A DNA stretch of 64,000 bases, from assembly GCA_002914805.1 (NCBI GenBank), contig JXTB01000330.1, forward strand, positions 335,618 to 399,617, read 5' to 3'. Shown here in pieces: positions 24,523 through 36,081 of this stretch. How positions within the stretch are numbered: position 1 is the first letter of the stretch; each line of letters starts with the position of its first letter. The position numbers and the translations under genes are program-made. Source of the DNA: Parasponia andersonii (Eukaryota > Streptophyta > Magnoliopsida > Rosales > Cannabaceae). A model generated the notes under the pieces. It saw nothing but the letters and a program-made list of their open reading frames with translations, did not search any database and was not told where the DNA came from.

Positions 24523-25286
24523 GCTCTGATACCAAATGATATGAACCTCGCCAACAATTGTGACGGAACCCAGCACCTACTATGGAATTTGAACCCAAGA
24601 TCCCCAAGTCACAAGAATGTTGAGTCTTGACCCATTACCCAGCAAGATAAGAACCAAGAACTACAATAGGTTAAAGACGCCATACCAAGAATCCTCAAGA
24701 ATCACTCAAGAATCGATGGGATAAGTCTGGTTACTTTGAATGCCACAAGAGTTAACTTGATAAGTTCAAGAATCTTCTCAAGAATGAAGAAAACACGAAT
24801 AACTCGCAATATTATTGATCGCTAAGCCTCCCAAAAACATACAAGGCTCTCTCCTATATATAGGAATCAAATTTATCCCTAATTTAAGATAAACTAATGT
24901 TATTTTGACATGTGGCAACCCTCTACTCAATTAAATCTGAAAATAACTAAATCAAAAGTTTCCTAAAAATACAAAAGACCTAGAAAAATGTGAAGAGAAG
25001 TGTTTAGCTTCAATTAGACTCTTTTAGAACCTTAATCATAGTGATTAGGCTCCCTTGGATCTGATTTGGGCTTATATCGGGCCTTCATGCATTTGCCATC
25101 TCACCAATATGTTGAATCAGCCCATTTAATGCCTCTTTGAATCTCTTGGCTCTAAGTCTTATGATTGGCCTACTTGGTAAGCTTAATGGATCATGTGAAT
25201 ACTGCCCTTGAGTCCCTCCAAGCCCACGTGAATGCACCTCCTCTTACACGTGTGGTTGAGCAGCTACATTTGCATTATTCTCATCA
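24523..25286 (-). repeat. 5' LTR and primer-binding site of element B
   Basis: The LTR covers 24537-25286. The motif TGGTATCAGAGC (initiator tRNA-Met type) lies at 24523-24534 on the minus strand immediately downstream of the LTR. The outer end is followed by ATAGG, identical to the five bases left of the 3' LTR. Confidence 0.9.
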
Positions 25287-25291
25287 ATAGG

Positions 25292-26102
25292 TGACGATTC
25301 TTACCAGCTATCCACGTGTCTCTAAATTGCTGATATTGTATCTATCAACTATTCACGTGTCTTCACTATCCCAGAGAGCTTCTGACTTCAAGTCGGGTTG
25401 GAGAGGCAGGGGTTGTCACCTGCAAAGACTCTCCGATGCTTAAGTCAGATGTTTATCCCTAAAATTGAGTAGCAAAGGTCAAGTTTATTTCTCTTGCTTA
25501 TAAATTTTTATATATCTCTCTCTGTATGTGTATATGCCTTCTTTTTTTTCTCAGGGGGATGTATGGCTCATATATATAGTCCTGGAACTGAGAACCGTCA
25601 GGCCCTCAATCCCAGGATCGAGTACCTTTTTTTCATCATGACTTACTCCAGAAATCACAGGCCTAGTTACCGTAATTTCCCTTGCATTGTCATGACCTAC
25701 TTTCCGCCGTCCCTTATGGCTCGAGCCCGGCGGGGGCGAGACTTTGACAAGCTATCATCCTGTCAGGACAGTTTGCCCAATGCGTACACCTACCCAGGAT
25801 TGCATTAAATGCCCTGTCTAGGTCTGGAGCAGTGCGCTGCCTCCAATGATCTCCTGGAGGAAGACCCTTAAGGGTCCTAACCCCTAACTGTCGAGGTAAG
25901 AATTGGACTGAGTCGAACCCGTCCAGGGTCTGGGATGGATTCGGCCCTGGTCTCTGATAGCCCACGAGCCCATACGGTACCACGTGTGACTCGTATGGCT
26001 TTTAAGTGGTCCTTCTGGATACTTGTCGGACAGTGTGTCCCCTGTGACCTGTTCCACCACTTAATCGTCCACGTGGTACATGATCTAAGAGCAGACCCCA
26101 CA
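25292..26102 (-). repeat. 5' LTR of element A (main part)
   Basis: This is the partner of 9576-10393 by direct repetition. Six further bases of this LTR lie at 19533-19538, on the other side of element B, which inserted almost exactly at the LTR/primer-site boundary. The outer end is followed by ATTAG (26103-26107), the target duplication of element A. Confidence 0.85.
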
Positions 26103-26160
26103 ATTAGTATCTTTTTTTGAGACCAAAAACAAACAAAGTGAAGCATTACCTATTATACAC

Positions 26161-27190
26161 GTTTCCCAAAACATGCTTTCTTCTTAAATAACTCCCAGCT
26201 CTCATTTTCATCAAGACACCTGGGCTCATGGAGGATGCCATTTCTGTCAACATACAAAGCTACATCTTTCTTACTGGTGGTGACTAATATTTTGCTATCT
26301 GTATCAGCTTATGGAAATGCAGCCCTTAGACGATCCCACATCTCAGTGGTCCATAGGTCTTCAAGAACCACCAGATATTTCATCTCTTTTTGAACACTGT
26401 AAAGCTTCTTGGCTATTTCACCATCCATCATTGTTCTAATTTCATTTCTTTCCCACATGCTGGGAGAAAGAAGCTTAATTAAAATCCCTTCCCAAACATC
26501 TCTTACTTCACAATGTTGAGATATAGATGCCCATGCAAAGTTACTAAAGTGACGTCTAACTTCACTCTGATGGTAGACCTTTCTCGCCAGGGTTATCTTT
26601 CCCAAACCACCCATCCCACAAATAGAGACAACTCGACACAGATTCCCTTCTTCTGTCAAATGGACAACCAATTTTTTAGTATCCTCCTCGAACCCAACAA
26701 CATCACTTTCGACAACATGAGAATAAGATCGCCTCAACTCTTTTGAGAAACTTGTTCTTTCTCTTAATTCCCTTATACCATGTGTCTGTAAAAAGGACCT
26801 CAAGTTCGAAAGTATAGCAGTAATTCCTAGGATCCCAACTCCAACCTAGTGAGCTTGAACACCTCGAATCAAGACACAAGTTAGCCTTGTTTTCAGTAGA
26901 TACTTCATAGGTAAAGTATTTGATCTTTCATAAGCCAGCTTCAAGGCAAAATTTTCAATAGCATCTTCCAAATCATAAGCACAATCACTTATTTCAGCAA
27001 CCCATTTGCACATTCTCTGACATGATCCATCTTTAGCATATGTATCTGCATCTTTTAAGAAACAAAGCATAAACTCGAGCTCTTTTCTGGCCTCTTCAAC
27101 TTGTGTTCTAACTCCAGACAAGAATTTCACTTCGTTAATGAGTAAGTCTCCAATCCTATGAAAGACGAACGAAACAACAGGCTCCGCCAT
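26161..27190 (-). pseudogene. CNL resistance pseudogene, first exon (Rx_N and N-terminal NB-ARC)
   Basis: The start at 27190 gives MAEPVVSFVFHRIGDLLI, the classic beginning of coiled-coil NB-ARC-LRR immune receptors. Residues 1 to about 120 form the Rx_N coiled coil with a degenerate EDVID motif (AYDLEDAIENF). NB-ARC follows: the P-loop reads GMGGLGKITLARK (Ile where Thr or Ser normally follows the Lys), RNBS-A is FSNFAWASISQHCEV, kinase-2 is KYLVVLEDLW (second Asp is Glu), RNBS-B is SKILVTTSKKDVAL and RNBS-C is LHEPRCLDENESWELFKKKA. In-frame stops after VQAH (near 26846) and AAFP (near 26309) and the substituted nucleotide-binding residues mark it as a pseudogene. Intact relatives sense pathogen effectors and trigger defence. 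It is closest in style to RPP13/RPP8-like proteins. The exon ends at a donor near 26160; the intron holds element A. Confidence 0.9.
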
Positions 27191-27796
27191 TTGAAGTTGA
27201 TGCACCATACCAGGACTCTAGTTGTCTGTAATTTAATTATCTTTATTATCAAGTAATATCAAAGTGGTGATCCATTAATGACAAAATAAGTCAATTTGCA
27301 AGTAGACATGTTTTATGATTATATATTAATCTTGATGCTAGTCCCTATTTCAATTACTACCATCACCTGCATATATGTATATACACATAGACATATATAT
27401 AATATATTTATGATACTATCACTTGCAAATCAAGTCCAACGAGAATTATGTTGCCGATTCATTCTTTTCCTTAATTTCTAGCTGGTTTCAATCAAATTTA
27501 TAATTCAGACTCATATCCTCTATTATTATATGGGGGTGGTCCTGTAGCTAATCATGTTCTGCCCTGCAGCCTGAAGTCATCCCTGTTGTGATTAACATTT
27601 ACTCATTTAAAAAAAGAAATCGAAACCAAAAGGAATAATAAGTTATTCTCTCTTAAAAATAAAACCCAAACACATCAAAATAAACATCTCCACCAATACC
27701 TATCACCATAGACAGAACCAAAGTCTGAAATCTTAAACACATCAAAATCAAAATCAACAACTCCATCCGAATAATTAATCATCATAAACACATATT
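27191..27796. other. upstream region of the CNL pseudogene
   Basis: AT-rich sequence with TATATAT-rich stretches near 27370-27410 that could have served as a core promoter for the minus-strand CNL gene. No coding sequence is seen. The right limit is set by the first sequence that looks like LTR of the next element and is approximate. Confidence 0.4.
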
Positions 27797-29155
27797 GTTG
27801 TGCAGTCTAAAATCCTATGTCAGATCGCATGAGTAAGATTAAGTGCGACCTCATCTGAAAGAGTTACATGCGACCTCCACCGCATAAGTTACGTGTGACC
27901 TCCTCCGAATAGGTTATGTGCGACCAGAATAAAAAAAAGACTAATCTACGCTTCGTCAAACGGGTAACCTACAAGGAAAGGAAAATAAAAGTTTCTCTTT
28001 CAAGATCGACCAGTTACCCAATTTAAGTAATTACCCAATTATATTGTTACTCAAATTGTATCACCTGATTGTATAGTTACCCATTCTTACAATTAGGAAC
28101 ATTGAGTTACCCTCATCTATATAAAGGGAGTTCAATGCTTCGGTGCGAGAGGATTTTTTCTGATCTGGAGAGGCTGAGGAATTCTTGAGAGTGTTTTCTT
28201 CTTCTTTTCGGATACACATTGTAATTTTGAGTTCTTGTAATTCTCCAGAAAATAGTGAAAAATAGTGGACGTAAGCTCATCTTTTTCAGGGCTGAACCAC
28301 TATAAAATCTTTGCCTCTTAATTTTCTTTGATTAATAACCCTTTTCACACAAGCCACATCTCGTAATTTTTTCTAAATTTATTGTTGACAAAACCTCCAT
28401 CAACAATTGACGCTAGAAGGAGGGTTATTCCGGCAAAAATAGTTTGTCAAATTTCACATTTTTAATGGCAAATACTAGAAACGCTACCAGAGTCACCGGA
28501 ACTAGTCAAAACTAACCCCCAAAGTACTGCTGCTGCACAGGCAGACCCTACCCAGGATCAGCCTACCATGACCGCATCAGAAAACCTTGCTCAGAGATAG
28601 GATCGTATGGAGGAGACATTAGTGAACCTTCAGCAAATCACTAACCAGATCAATGACTCCCTATGACGACTTGCTGAAGGGCAGATGGTGATCCCACCAC
28701 AGCACGAATATCCAGAGAACATCCTGCTCAACTACCTGAGAAAGGAATACAGACCTAAGAGACAAGATAATACGACCAGCCAAGGACCCAGCAAGAGCGT
28801 CATGAAGATCACATCTCCAAAGGAAAAGGCAAAGTCGTAAACTTGCCTCTAGAATCTGGTACAGAGAGTTCAAGTACTAACCATAATCGTGCACAACCTT
28901 CTCGCAAATCCACTGGTAATCAAGAACGCTTAAACAGCGAACAAAAACGACAATTAAGAAGCATCTTCAAAAGGATCAGCAGAGAGTCGAGACAAGATCC
29001 TACAGACCTAAGACAATACTTGGAGTGGCGACGTAGTCATGAACAATCCGTATCGCATCATAACGACCAAAGCCGATCTCGTCGCACTATTTCGCTGGAT
29101 TCCTCTCACAAATCGCAGAAGACTCTACCTGACCAACCCGCCATACATCGAGATA
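27797..29155 (+). mobile_element. element D: Tat-like Gypsy fragment (LTR, primer site, gag start)
   Basis: On the plus strand an LTR with TATATAAAGGG (28118-28128) ends CATCAACA at 28405. It is followed directly by a primer-site-like ATTGACGCTAGAAGGAGG. A gag-like start follows at 28465 (MANTRNATRVTGT). Further downstream come acidic/Arg-rich sequences (EQKRQLRSIFKRISRES, DPTDLRQYLEWRRSHEQ) as in Tat gag N-termini. A 25-bp repeat with GCGACC core lies in the LTR at 27845-27925. The fragment stops where the Copia piece on the opposite strand begins (about 29155). It is broken. The LTR start is uncertain. Confidence 0.65.
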
Positions 29156-31140
29156 ATGATCAGTGTATCTCCTTTAAGCATGTATAGATTCACTGTGATT
29201 TTCTCCGTCTGCATTACTACAAGCGCACCCTTCATAATCTTCATGATCCTATTCTCGACATGAGTTTTGCAACCAAGGTTATCTAATTGTCCCAAAGACA
29301 ATAGATTTTTCTTCAGGCCCTTCACATGTCGCACCTCTTGAATAGTACGAATAGTGCCATCGTACATCTTTATCTTGATAGTACCAATCTTAGCGATCTC
29401 TAAGGCATGATCATTACTTATGAATACAGATCCTCCAGAGACAGGATTATATGTGTGAAACCATTCTTTGTGAGAAGTCATGTGTCATGTTGCTCCCGAA
29501 TCCACTAACCAAACATCAGTGAGATGCCGTCTGTCCTTAGAAATTATTGCTGCTTCACTATACAGGATTTCTCTATCATCTGAAGTATTTGCAACATTCC
29601 CCTGAGCATTTGATGACTCGGGGTCCTTCCCTCTGGAATCTCCATTCTTCTTGAGTTGCCAACACTCCCTTTTAACGTGCTCTTTCTTACCACAGTGATA
29701 ACACTTGACATTCTTCTTACTTCTTAACTTTGATCTACTATGATTATGACTCCCACTGGGGCCACGTTCTGATGATCTCCCTCTCATTGTCAAAGCCTCT
29801 ACTTATTGTGAACTTGCTAATCTATCTTCCTTGTTATTACGCCGATTTTCTTATTTGAGAACAGCAGCTGTAAGAACGCTGAAAACTAGAATTGTAGTAT
29901 TACTGGTCACATTTATGATGAGTTGATCATACAAATCAGGTAGACTCTGAAGTAAGATTTCTGCACGTTCATTATCCTCTATTTGATGCTCCATTGTTGT
30001 GAGCTGTGAGAATAGAGTATTGAGGGTGTTGATGTGGTTGGTCACCATTGTTAATTCCGCCATCCGAATGGTATAAAGCCTTCTCTTCAAGAAAATTTTG
30101 TTGTGAAGCGACTTGGCCTGATACAACTTTGTCAGTGTATCACATATCTCTTTGGCTGACTTCTTCTCCTCAATGCTCGACAGGACTCCATCTGCTAGCG
30201 CCATATGTAAGTTAGCGACAGCATTGCTATCCATCTCATCCAATCTTTTATCATCAGCAATCTCAGCAGGCCTTTCCCTAATTGTTGCTAGGCAATTATC
30301 TTTTCTCAAGATTTCCTTTATCTTTATTTTCCACAAAGAGAAATTATTCCTATTAAACTTCTCAATATCGAATTTTGCTGTCATTTTTATTCACCACAAT
30401 TTGTTCAGTTACCACCGTTTCACTATACATGAATAGTACCTTATACATGAATAGTACTGTATATGTGAATAGTACTCCACCAATGGCTCTGATACCACTA
30501 TTATGAGATCAGCTAGGCGGAAGCGATAACACACAGCTAAAATACGACTTGAGAAAATTTGGATAAAATGAAAAAAAATAAGGCACACAAAGAATTAACG
30601 TAGTTCACCCAATTTAGGCTACGTCCACAGATAAGGCTATGAAGAATTTCACTATGAAAAGGAGATTACAACTCACTTCTCTCTAAATACAAGGAGAGAA
30701 CAAATGAACCTCTCTCTCTCTTGAAATAGGAGAAAACACTCTCTCTAAATAATTTAGGAGAAAACAAGAGGGATATTAAGAGGAATTCCTAGGCTTAAAT
30801 TTTCTCTTAGAAAGGAAGAGGATTTAGAATGGGATGCAAAACAAATGATGAAGCCCTCCGTATTTATAGAACTTAAAAGGCGGTGTGAATACCATCTTTT
30901 ATTATTGCTATTACGACTGCTCTTTTCACTATTGCTATTGCGGCTGCCCTTTTTACTATTCCTATTACAAGCTGCCATTTTTACTATTCCTATTGCGGCT
31001 TTTACTATTCCTATTGTGGCTGCCTTTTTCCTGTTCCTATTGCGGCTGGTTGGTGAGGTACAATTGTTGATTTATTCGACAATACATATGAAAGGCATGG
31101 GCTTAAAAACTCTGATTCTGGGAACGGTCCTCACTTATAG
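29156..31140 (-). mobile_element. element E: Copia fragment (Tork/TNT1-like), broken
   Basis: Minus-strand order: LTR (about 30497-31140), primer-binding site TGGTATCAGAGCC near 30484-30496, gag (29851-30384: FDIEKFNRNNFSLWKIKIKE, LHMALADGVLSSI, LLQSLPDLYDQLI), the CCHC knuckle CYHCGKKEHVKRECW and the protease start WLVDSGAT (29485-29793), then the region after protease (29156-29481: TYNPVSGGSVFISNDHA; VRHVKGLKKNLLSLGQL). The element ends against element D. A 27-bp-like minisatellite lies within its LTR at 30899-31048. The outer end of the LTR is not defined. Confidence 0.8.
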
Positions 31141-31336
31141 TCCAAAATGAAGATTTGGATGAGAAAAAAGGATGGAGACTTTGAATGGAAACTTCATTAC
31201 GGGATGATACTTGACTCAGAACAAATATATCTCTAAAAATAGTAGCAGCTTTTAACCCCTTGTTATTTAAACATGTAAACTAGAGCCATATAACTCAATC
31301 AAGAGCTCAATCTCCCAAACCCATTCTTCCCTTCAC

Positions 31337-34300
31337 CATGGTTTTAAAAGGTGACTGAGGCGTGCACCTCCAGGCGAGGCGGTAAAAAATTACCTCTGAA
31401 GTTGTACCTCAGCTAGACTTACTGAGACTTAAGCCTCAGCAAGAGAGGCGCACATTTTTTAGGCTTATGAGGCTTAAGCCTCTTATTCATGATCTGTTTA
31501 GTTAATTAATATATTTTTTTTAATTAAGTGTGGGCCAATTTATTGGGTCCAACTGATCTGAATAGTTCTTTAAAATGTTTTGGCTTTTTTTAAGTTAATA
31601 ACTTATAAATTTAGGCTTTAAAAATCTTAATAAGTGAAGCAAAACATACACAACTCATTAAAATATCAAAGCTACGCCTGAGCAGCCACTCTCCCTCCCT
31701 CCCAAGTCCCACGACTACTTCAAAGTTAGACTTACCCTCCTTCCTCTTTAGCAGCTATGGTTTCAGGGGAAAAAAAAAAACAGAGCATAAGTTCAGCTTC
31801 AACCACTTCTCTCTTCTAATAATATTCTTCTTCTCCAGTCTCAAATAAGCAGTGGCAGCCACCCTTATTAGTTGGCGAGTGTCAACTTCAACCTAAAAAT
31901 AATCTTTATATGTTATGATGAGTTATTGATTTCATTATTTGATCACTTAGCATGTTATTGATTTAGAGCTATTCTTTTTTTTTTCCCCTTTTTTGTTGAT
32001 TAAAGTAACATAAAATGGTTAAAAGTTCTAAGGATGATGAGATTGGGATTGGTGGTGGAAGTAAACAGGGCCAAAAAAAGGATCCCTCATGGAAATATGG
32101 AGTTCAAGTTGTTGTCCCGGACAGGGGGGGAAAAAAGATATGTTTACCTAAAATATAAGTTTTGTAGTAAGGTTATCATTGGTGGTGTTAAGAGGTTAAA
32201 AGATCATCTTGGAGAGACACATAAAAATATAGCACCATGTCTTAAAGTACCACAAGAAACTAAACAAGATATGATTGAATATATGAAGAACTTCACTAAT
32301 TTGAAGCATTTAAATCAAAGAAAATTTGATGAAATGGTGAACTCGGGAGCTTATTTCAGTAGTGGCAGTGGTGGTTCTCCATTTGAAGAGAAGAATTCTT
32401 GCTTTGGTGGTAGTATTCTTTCTTCTCGAGTAACTCGGGGACCTATGGATTGGTTTGTTGTTGATTTGGATGAAAATGATGATCAAAAATGACCAATGCC
32501 ACAGCAAAAACAATTACTCCAGCCACCGCAAAAGAGCACACCGAAATCAAGTTCGTTTAGACATTGGAAGATTCTTTTTTGAGAATGGAATTTCATTTAA
32601 TGCCACAAGGAGTCCTCATATTTCAACATGTTACGATCCATTGGAAATTATGATAGAGGATTGAAAACTCCTACTAAGATGCAAACATGGATATTGGATG
32701 AAGAACGAAAAACTACAATGAAAATTATGGATGACATAAAAACAACATAGAAATGGACAGGAGTTTCACTAATATCAAATGGTTGGTCAAATGGTAGAAA
32801 TAGAGGCCTGATCAATTTCCTTATTAACAATCCTTATGGGACAGTTTTTTTGAAAACAATTTATGCATCAGATTATATTAAAGATGCAAACTTGTGGTTC
32901 AAATTGCTGGATTGTTGAAGAAATTGGAGAAGATCTTATTGTTCAAGTGGTAACTGAAAACGCAAGTGCATACAAGGCAGTTGGGAATCTCTTAATGAAA
33001 AAAGGAAGCAATTATATTGGACTCCATGTGCTGCTTATTATATTGATTTAATGCTTGAGAAGATTGGAACTACCACAACATAAAAATGCATTGAATAAAG
33101 CAAAGAGAGTGAGCAACTTTATCTACAATTATCCATGGGTGTTGAGCCTAATAAGAAAGTATGCAAAGAGAGAACTCGTTCGACTAGCTGTTACAGGATT
33201 TGCCACTACTTTTTTGACTTTAGAAAGCTTGTGTCAAGTGAAACAATCTTTAAAAATGATGTTTGTTTCTCAACAATGGTCAACATGTGCATGGGCAAAA
33301 AAAACTGAAGGGAAAGCGGTTAGAAAAATTGCCATCAATGACAACACATTTTGACCAAGTGTGGTTTATGCTATTAAAACCATAAAGTCTCTAGTGGAAG
33401 TCCTGAAGTTAATTGATGATAAAAAGATACCTACAATGGGATTTATTTATAGTGCTATGGATGCGACAAAGGAAAAAATTGCAAAGAACTTAGATAGAAA
33501 TCAATCTTCCTATAAGGAGATTTGGGATATTATTGATGACAAATGGGATTCACAATTGCATCGCCACTTACATGCTACTGCTTATTACTTAAATCCTAGA
33601 TTTAGATGGAGTCTCGATTATTCTGAGCATCCAGAGATTAAGTTAGGTTGTACAATTGCATGGATAGACTCATATCAAATCCAACAGCCTATGCAAAAGT
33701 CGATGACCAACTTGATGAATATAAATACAAGCGTGGATTGTTCGACTTTAAAGCAATTATTGCATCATACCAAACACGTCAACCAGGTATATATACTTGA
33801 CTTATTATTTGTTTCTCTTTAACTTTGTAGATATAAGAGTTATTTACAAAATTTCTTCTTTTTTTTATCATATAGTTGACTAGTGGGATCAATTTGGAGA
33901 TGAAGTTCCAGTATTAAAAGCATTTGGATAAGAGTCCTAGGTCTTACTTGTTCATCATCGGCGTGTGAACTTAATTAGAGTATGTTCAATCAAGTACATA
34001 CAAAGAGAAGAAATCGACTAACCACATCTTAGAATGAATACTTTGGTCTACATTATGTACAACAAAAAATTGAAGCATAAATTTTTGAAGGCAAAATCAC
34101 GTAAGGAAGAGGATGATCCTTTGATTGTTGAAAATGTATCTTCTAATGATGAGTGGGTGGCAAACCCGAATGACGAAGATAATGAAGAAACTAAGATGAT
34201 TAATTTGGATGAGGCAATTGATGTAGAGGATGCAGGTGGAAATTCCCAAAGACCAAAAAGAAGGAGGAGAAGCAAAGTATCAAGAAAAGGTTATTATCAA

Positions 34301-34903
34301 AATCTTATCATATTATCAATTATATAATTAATTAGATTTAGGTATAGATCATAGCATTATGCATATTATAAATTATTTGTCTTCACATGTTATGATGTAG
34401 GAAAAGAAAAAGTTCCAACAGATTTGGATGGAGAAAAAGAATTTGAATATGGTGATAAAAGAATTTGAATATGGTGATGAGAGTGATGGAGAAGATGATC
34501 GAGCTATTCAATACGATGATTCTTCTGAAAATCCCAATAGTGATGATGATAATGAGATTGAGAATGAGAACCTCATAGAGTTTTGAGTTAAAACATCATT
34601 TTTAGACATCTAAGTTCTATTCTTATATTATTAATATTAGGATTTATATTTTTGATAACTTTAGTTTGTGGTTTTATGAATTATTTTGCTACTAATTGTC
34701 ATGAATTTTATACTTTTATTATGCAATTGTGTCTTTTAGTATAATGTTATGCAAGACTTTTATTTTTAAGAATTTTTTATTTTTTTATGAATTTTTATGA
34801 GGTTTTTTATTACTTAAAGTCAATGCTTATATCTCGATTCGGTCGAGGCTCATGAGGCTAAAACAAAACGCTTTGATTTCCAATTAAGCTTTTTAAAACC
34901 TTG
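31337..34903 (+). mobile_element. hAT-family DNA transposon with BED-finger transposase remnant
   Basis: The ends are short inverted repeats (CATGGTTTTAAAAGG left; CAAGGTTTTAAAAAGC as the complement of the right end). They are flanked by perfect 8-bp duplications CCCTTCAC at 31329-31336 and 34904-34911, the hAT hallmark. Transposase parts on the plus strand: a BED finger with RLKDHLGETHKNIAPC (32034-32492; the first zinc-binding Cys pair looks reduced, KYKFC), a DUF659-like middle (32560-33060), MGFIYSAMDATKEKI to QLHRHLHATAYYLNPRF (33361-33822), the dimerisation-type WWDQFGDEVPVLKAF near 33880, and an acidic tail with basic stretch PKRRRRSK (34034-34300). The frame is interrupted repeatedly, including before MLEKIG near 33050, so it cannot make full transposase. 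Relatives are the BED/DUF659 hATs common in plants. Confidence 0.88.
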
Positions 34904-34911
34904 CCCTTCAC

Positions 34912-36081
34912 AGTAGATTTTTTCAATTAAGAATGCCCAGATACTACTCAGCATAAGATCACAAACAATACCATGTCAGCTACCCTGAGAACAAACTTTT
35001 AACTCCAAAACAAGATCGTAAAAAACGGTATGAGGAAGGGTGCATATCAAGATAAGATACGCGACTAACTAGGTTAAAGTTTTTGATCTTCACCAAGAAA
35101 CCAAGTTTTACCTCTCCAAGATCTATATCCATGTCACTTCAAAGTATCAATAGTTTAAATTTTACCTCTCAAACATCTATGAATTCTTGAAGAATCAATC
35201 TTCAAATTCTTCATTAACAACCAGTGAACTACTTTAAGTGACTGATAAATGCAAAAGATATTAATGGACGTGGAAAGGCTACAAATAATATCATTCGCTT
35301 TTGTCTACTTCTTGTAACAATAAGGTTTCATCAAAGCAAAATTTTGAGGAAAAGGTGAGTTTTCTACCAAAGTCTCAGGCATCCTGACGTGTAATCCGGC
35401 TCTGTTGAAGTGAATTGGCCATCAAGATGGACTCTGTATAAAATTATGTGAATGTGAAGGCATGCTACATATTCAAATTTGTAGTAGTGTCTCTACAAGC
35501 ATCCATTCCTCTCGGGAAGAAGTATTTGGCTCTCTAGCATTACAACCAATATACAAGAACAAAATTTATCACATTCCTATAATGAGTTAATTATGCATAC
35601 TGTTCGAGTGATCTTTTTTAAGTGAAAATTGCATACACTAACCACTTATTTACAGCTATCCACAGAAAACATGGATCAGCTTTTATTACTGGAATAAAGT
35701 CTAGTTATTCTACGAAAAGTATAATACAATAGACAGGAATACATTTTCTTACTCTATTGCCACCACAATTTCCCCTGGGATATTAGAACCATCAACATTA
35801 CAAAACTAAGTGAAAAAGTAGGATTAGGATACAAAATCTCTTGTTCAACGTCACATATAGCCCACTGCTATAACAACAAAGATATAAAGACATTAAAGAT
35901 AATGTTCATACTCAGTAACAAGCCTCTTCATTCTTTTATATTGAATAAGCAATTTTCAGGACATCCACACGAATGAAACACATTAAATGACACAATATGC
36001 ATCCCCATAAATTTGAGAAAATGATTTGACTTTCAAAACAAAATACAATTTCGACTTTTTAACAAGTTGTCTATCAACTCA
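34912..36081. other. sequence between the hAT element and KIN17
   Basis: AT-rich, no coding sequence recognised. The part next to 36081 would hold the KIN17 3'UTR and polyadenylation region on the minus strand. I see nothing else I can support. Confidence 0.5.

Larger units (their letters stand above)
19539..25286 (-). mobile_element. element B: Ty3/Gypsy chromovirus, probably CRM-like, nested in element A
   Basis: Two 750-bp LTRs (19539-20288 and 24537-25286) begin and end TG...CA. Flanking 5-bp duplications ATAGG lie at 19534-19538 and 25287-25291. On the minus strand: 5' LTR, primer-binding site for initiator tRNA-Met (24523-24534), gag (23095-23931), a zinc-knuckle and protease region (about 22450-22960), reverse transcriptase (21323-21862), RNase H (20785-21345), integrase C-terminus (20428-20691), and a C-terminal tail running into the 3' LTR. 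A polypurine tract (AAGAGGGGGAGAA) sits at 20289-20301. LTRs are about 95 percent identical by eye, so it is clearly younger than element A, perhaps a few million years old. It is broken in several places. Confidence 0.9.
9576..26102 (-). mobile_element. element A: Tat-lineage Ty3/Gypsy fossil carrying nested insertions
   Basis: Two direct repeats of about 818 bp (9576-10393 and 25292-26102 plus 19533-19538) are its LTRs. They are flanked by the 5-bp duplications ATTAG (9571-9575 and 26103-26107). On the minus strand the order is 5' LTR, primer-binding site (19510-19531), gag start (19169-19438), RNase H and integrase pieces (17860-19200), tandem-repeat arrays (16869-17625), a long antisense ORF region on the plus strand (10751-16218), a polypurine-like tract next to 10393, and the 3' LTR. 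It is broken in many places. LTR divergence is roughly 10 percent by eye, making it older than nested element B. Without the inserted element B it is about 10.8 kb. It lies in the CNL intron. Confidence 0.85.
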
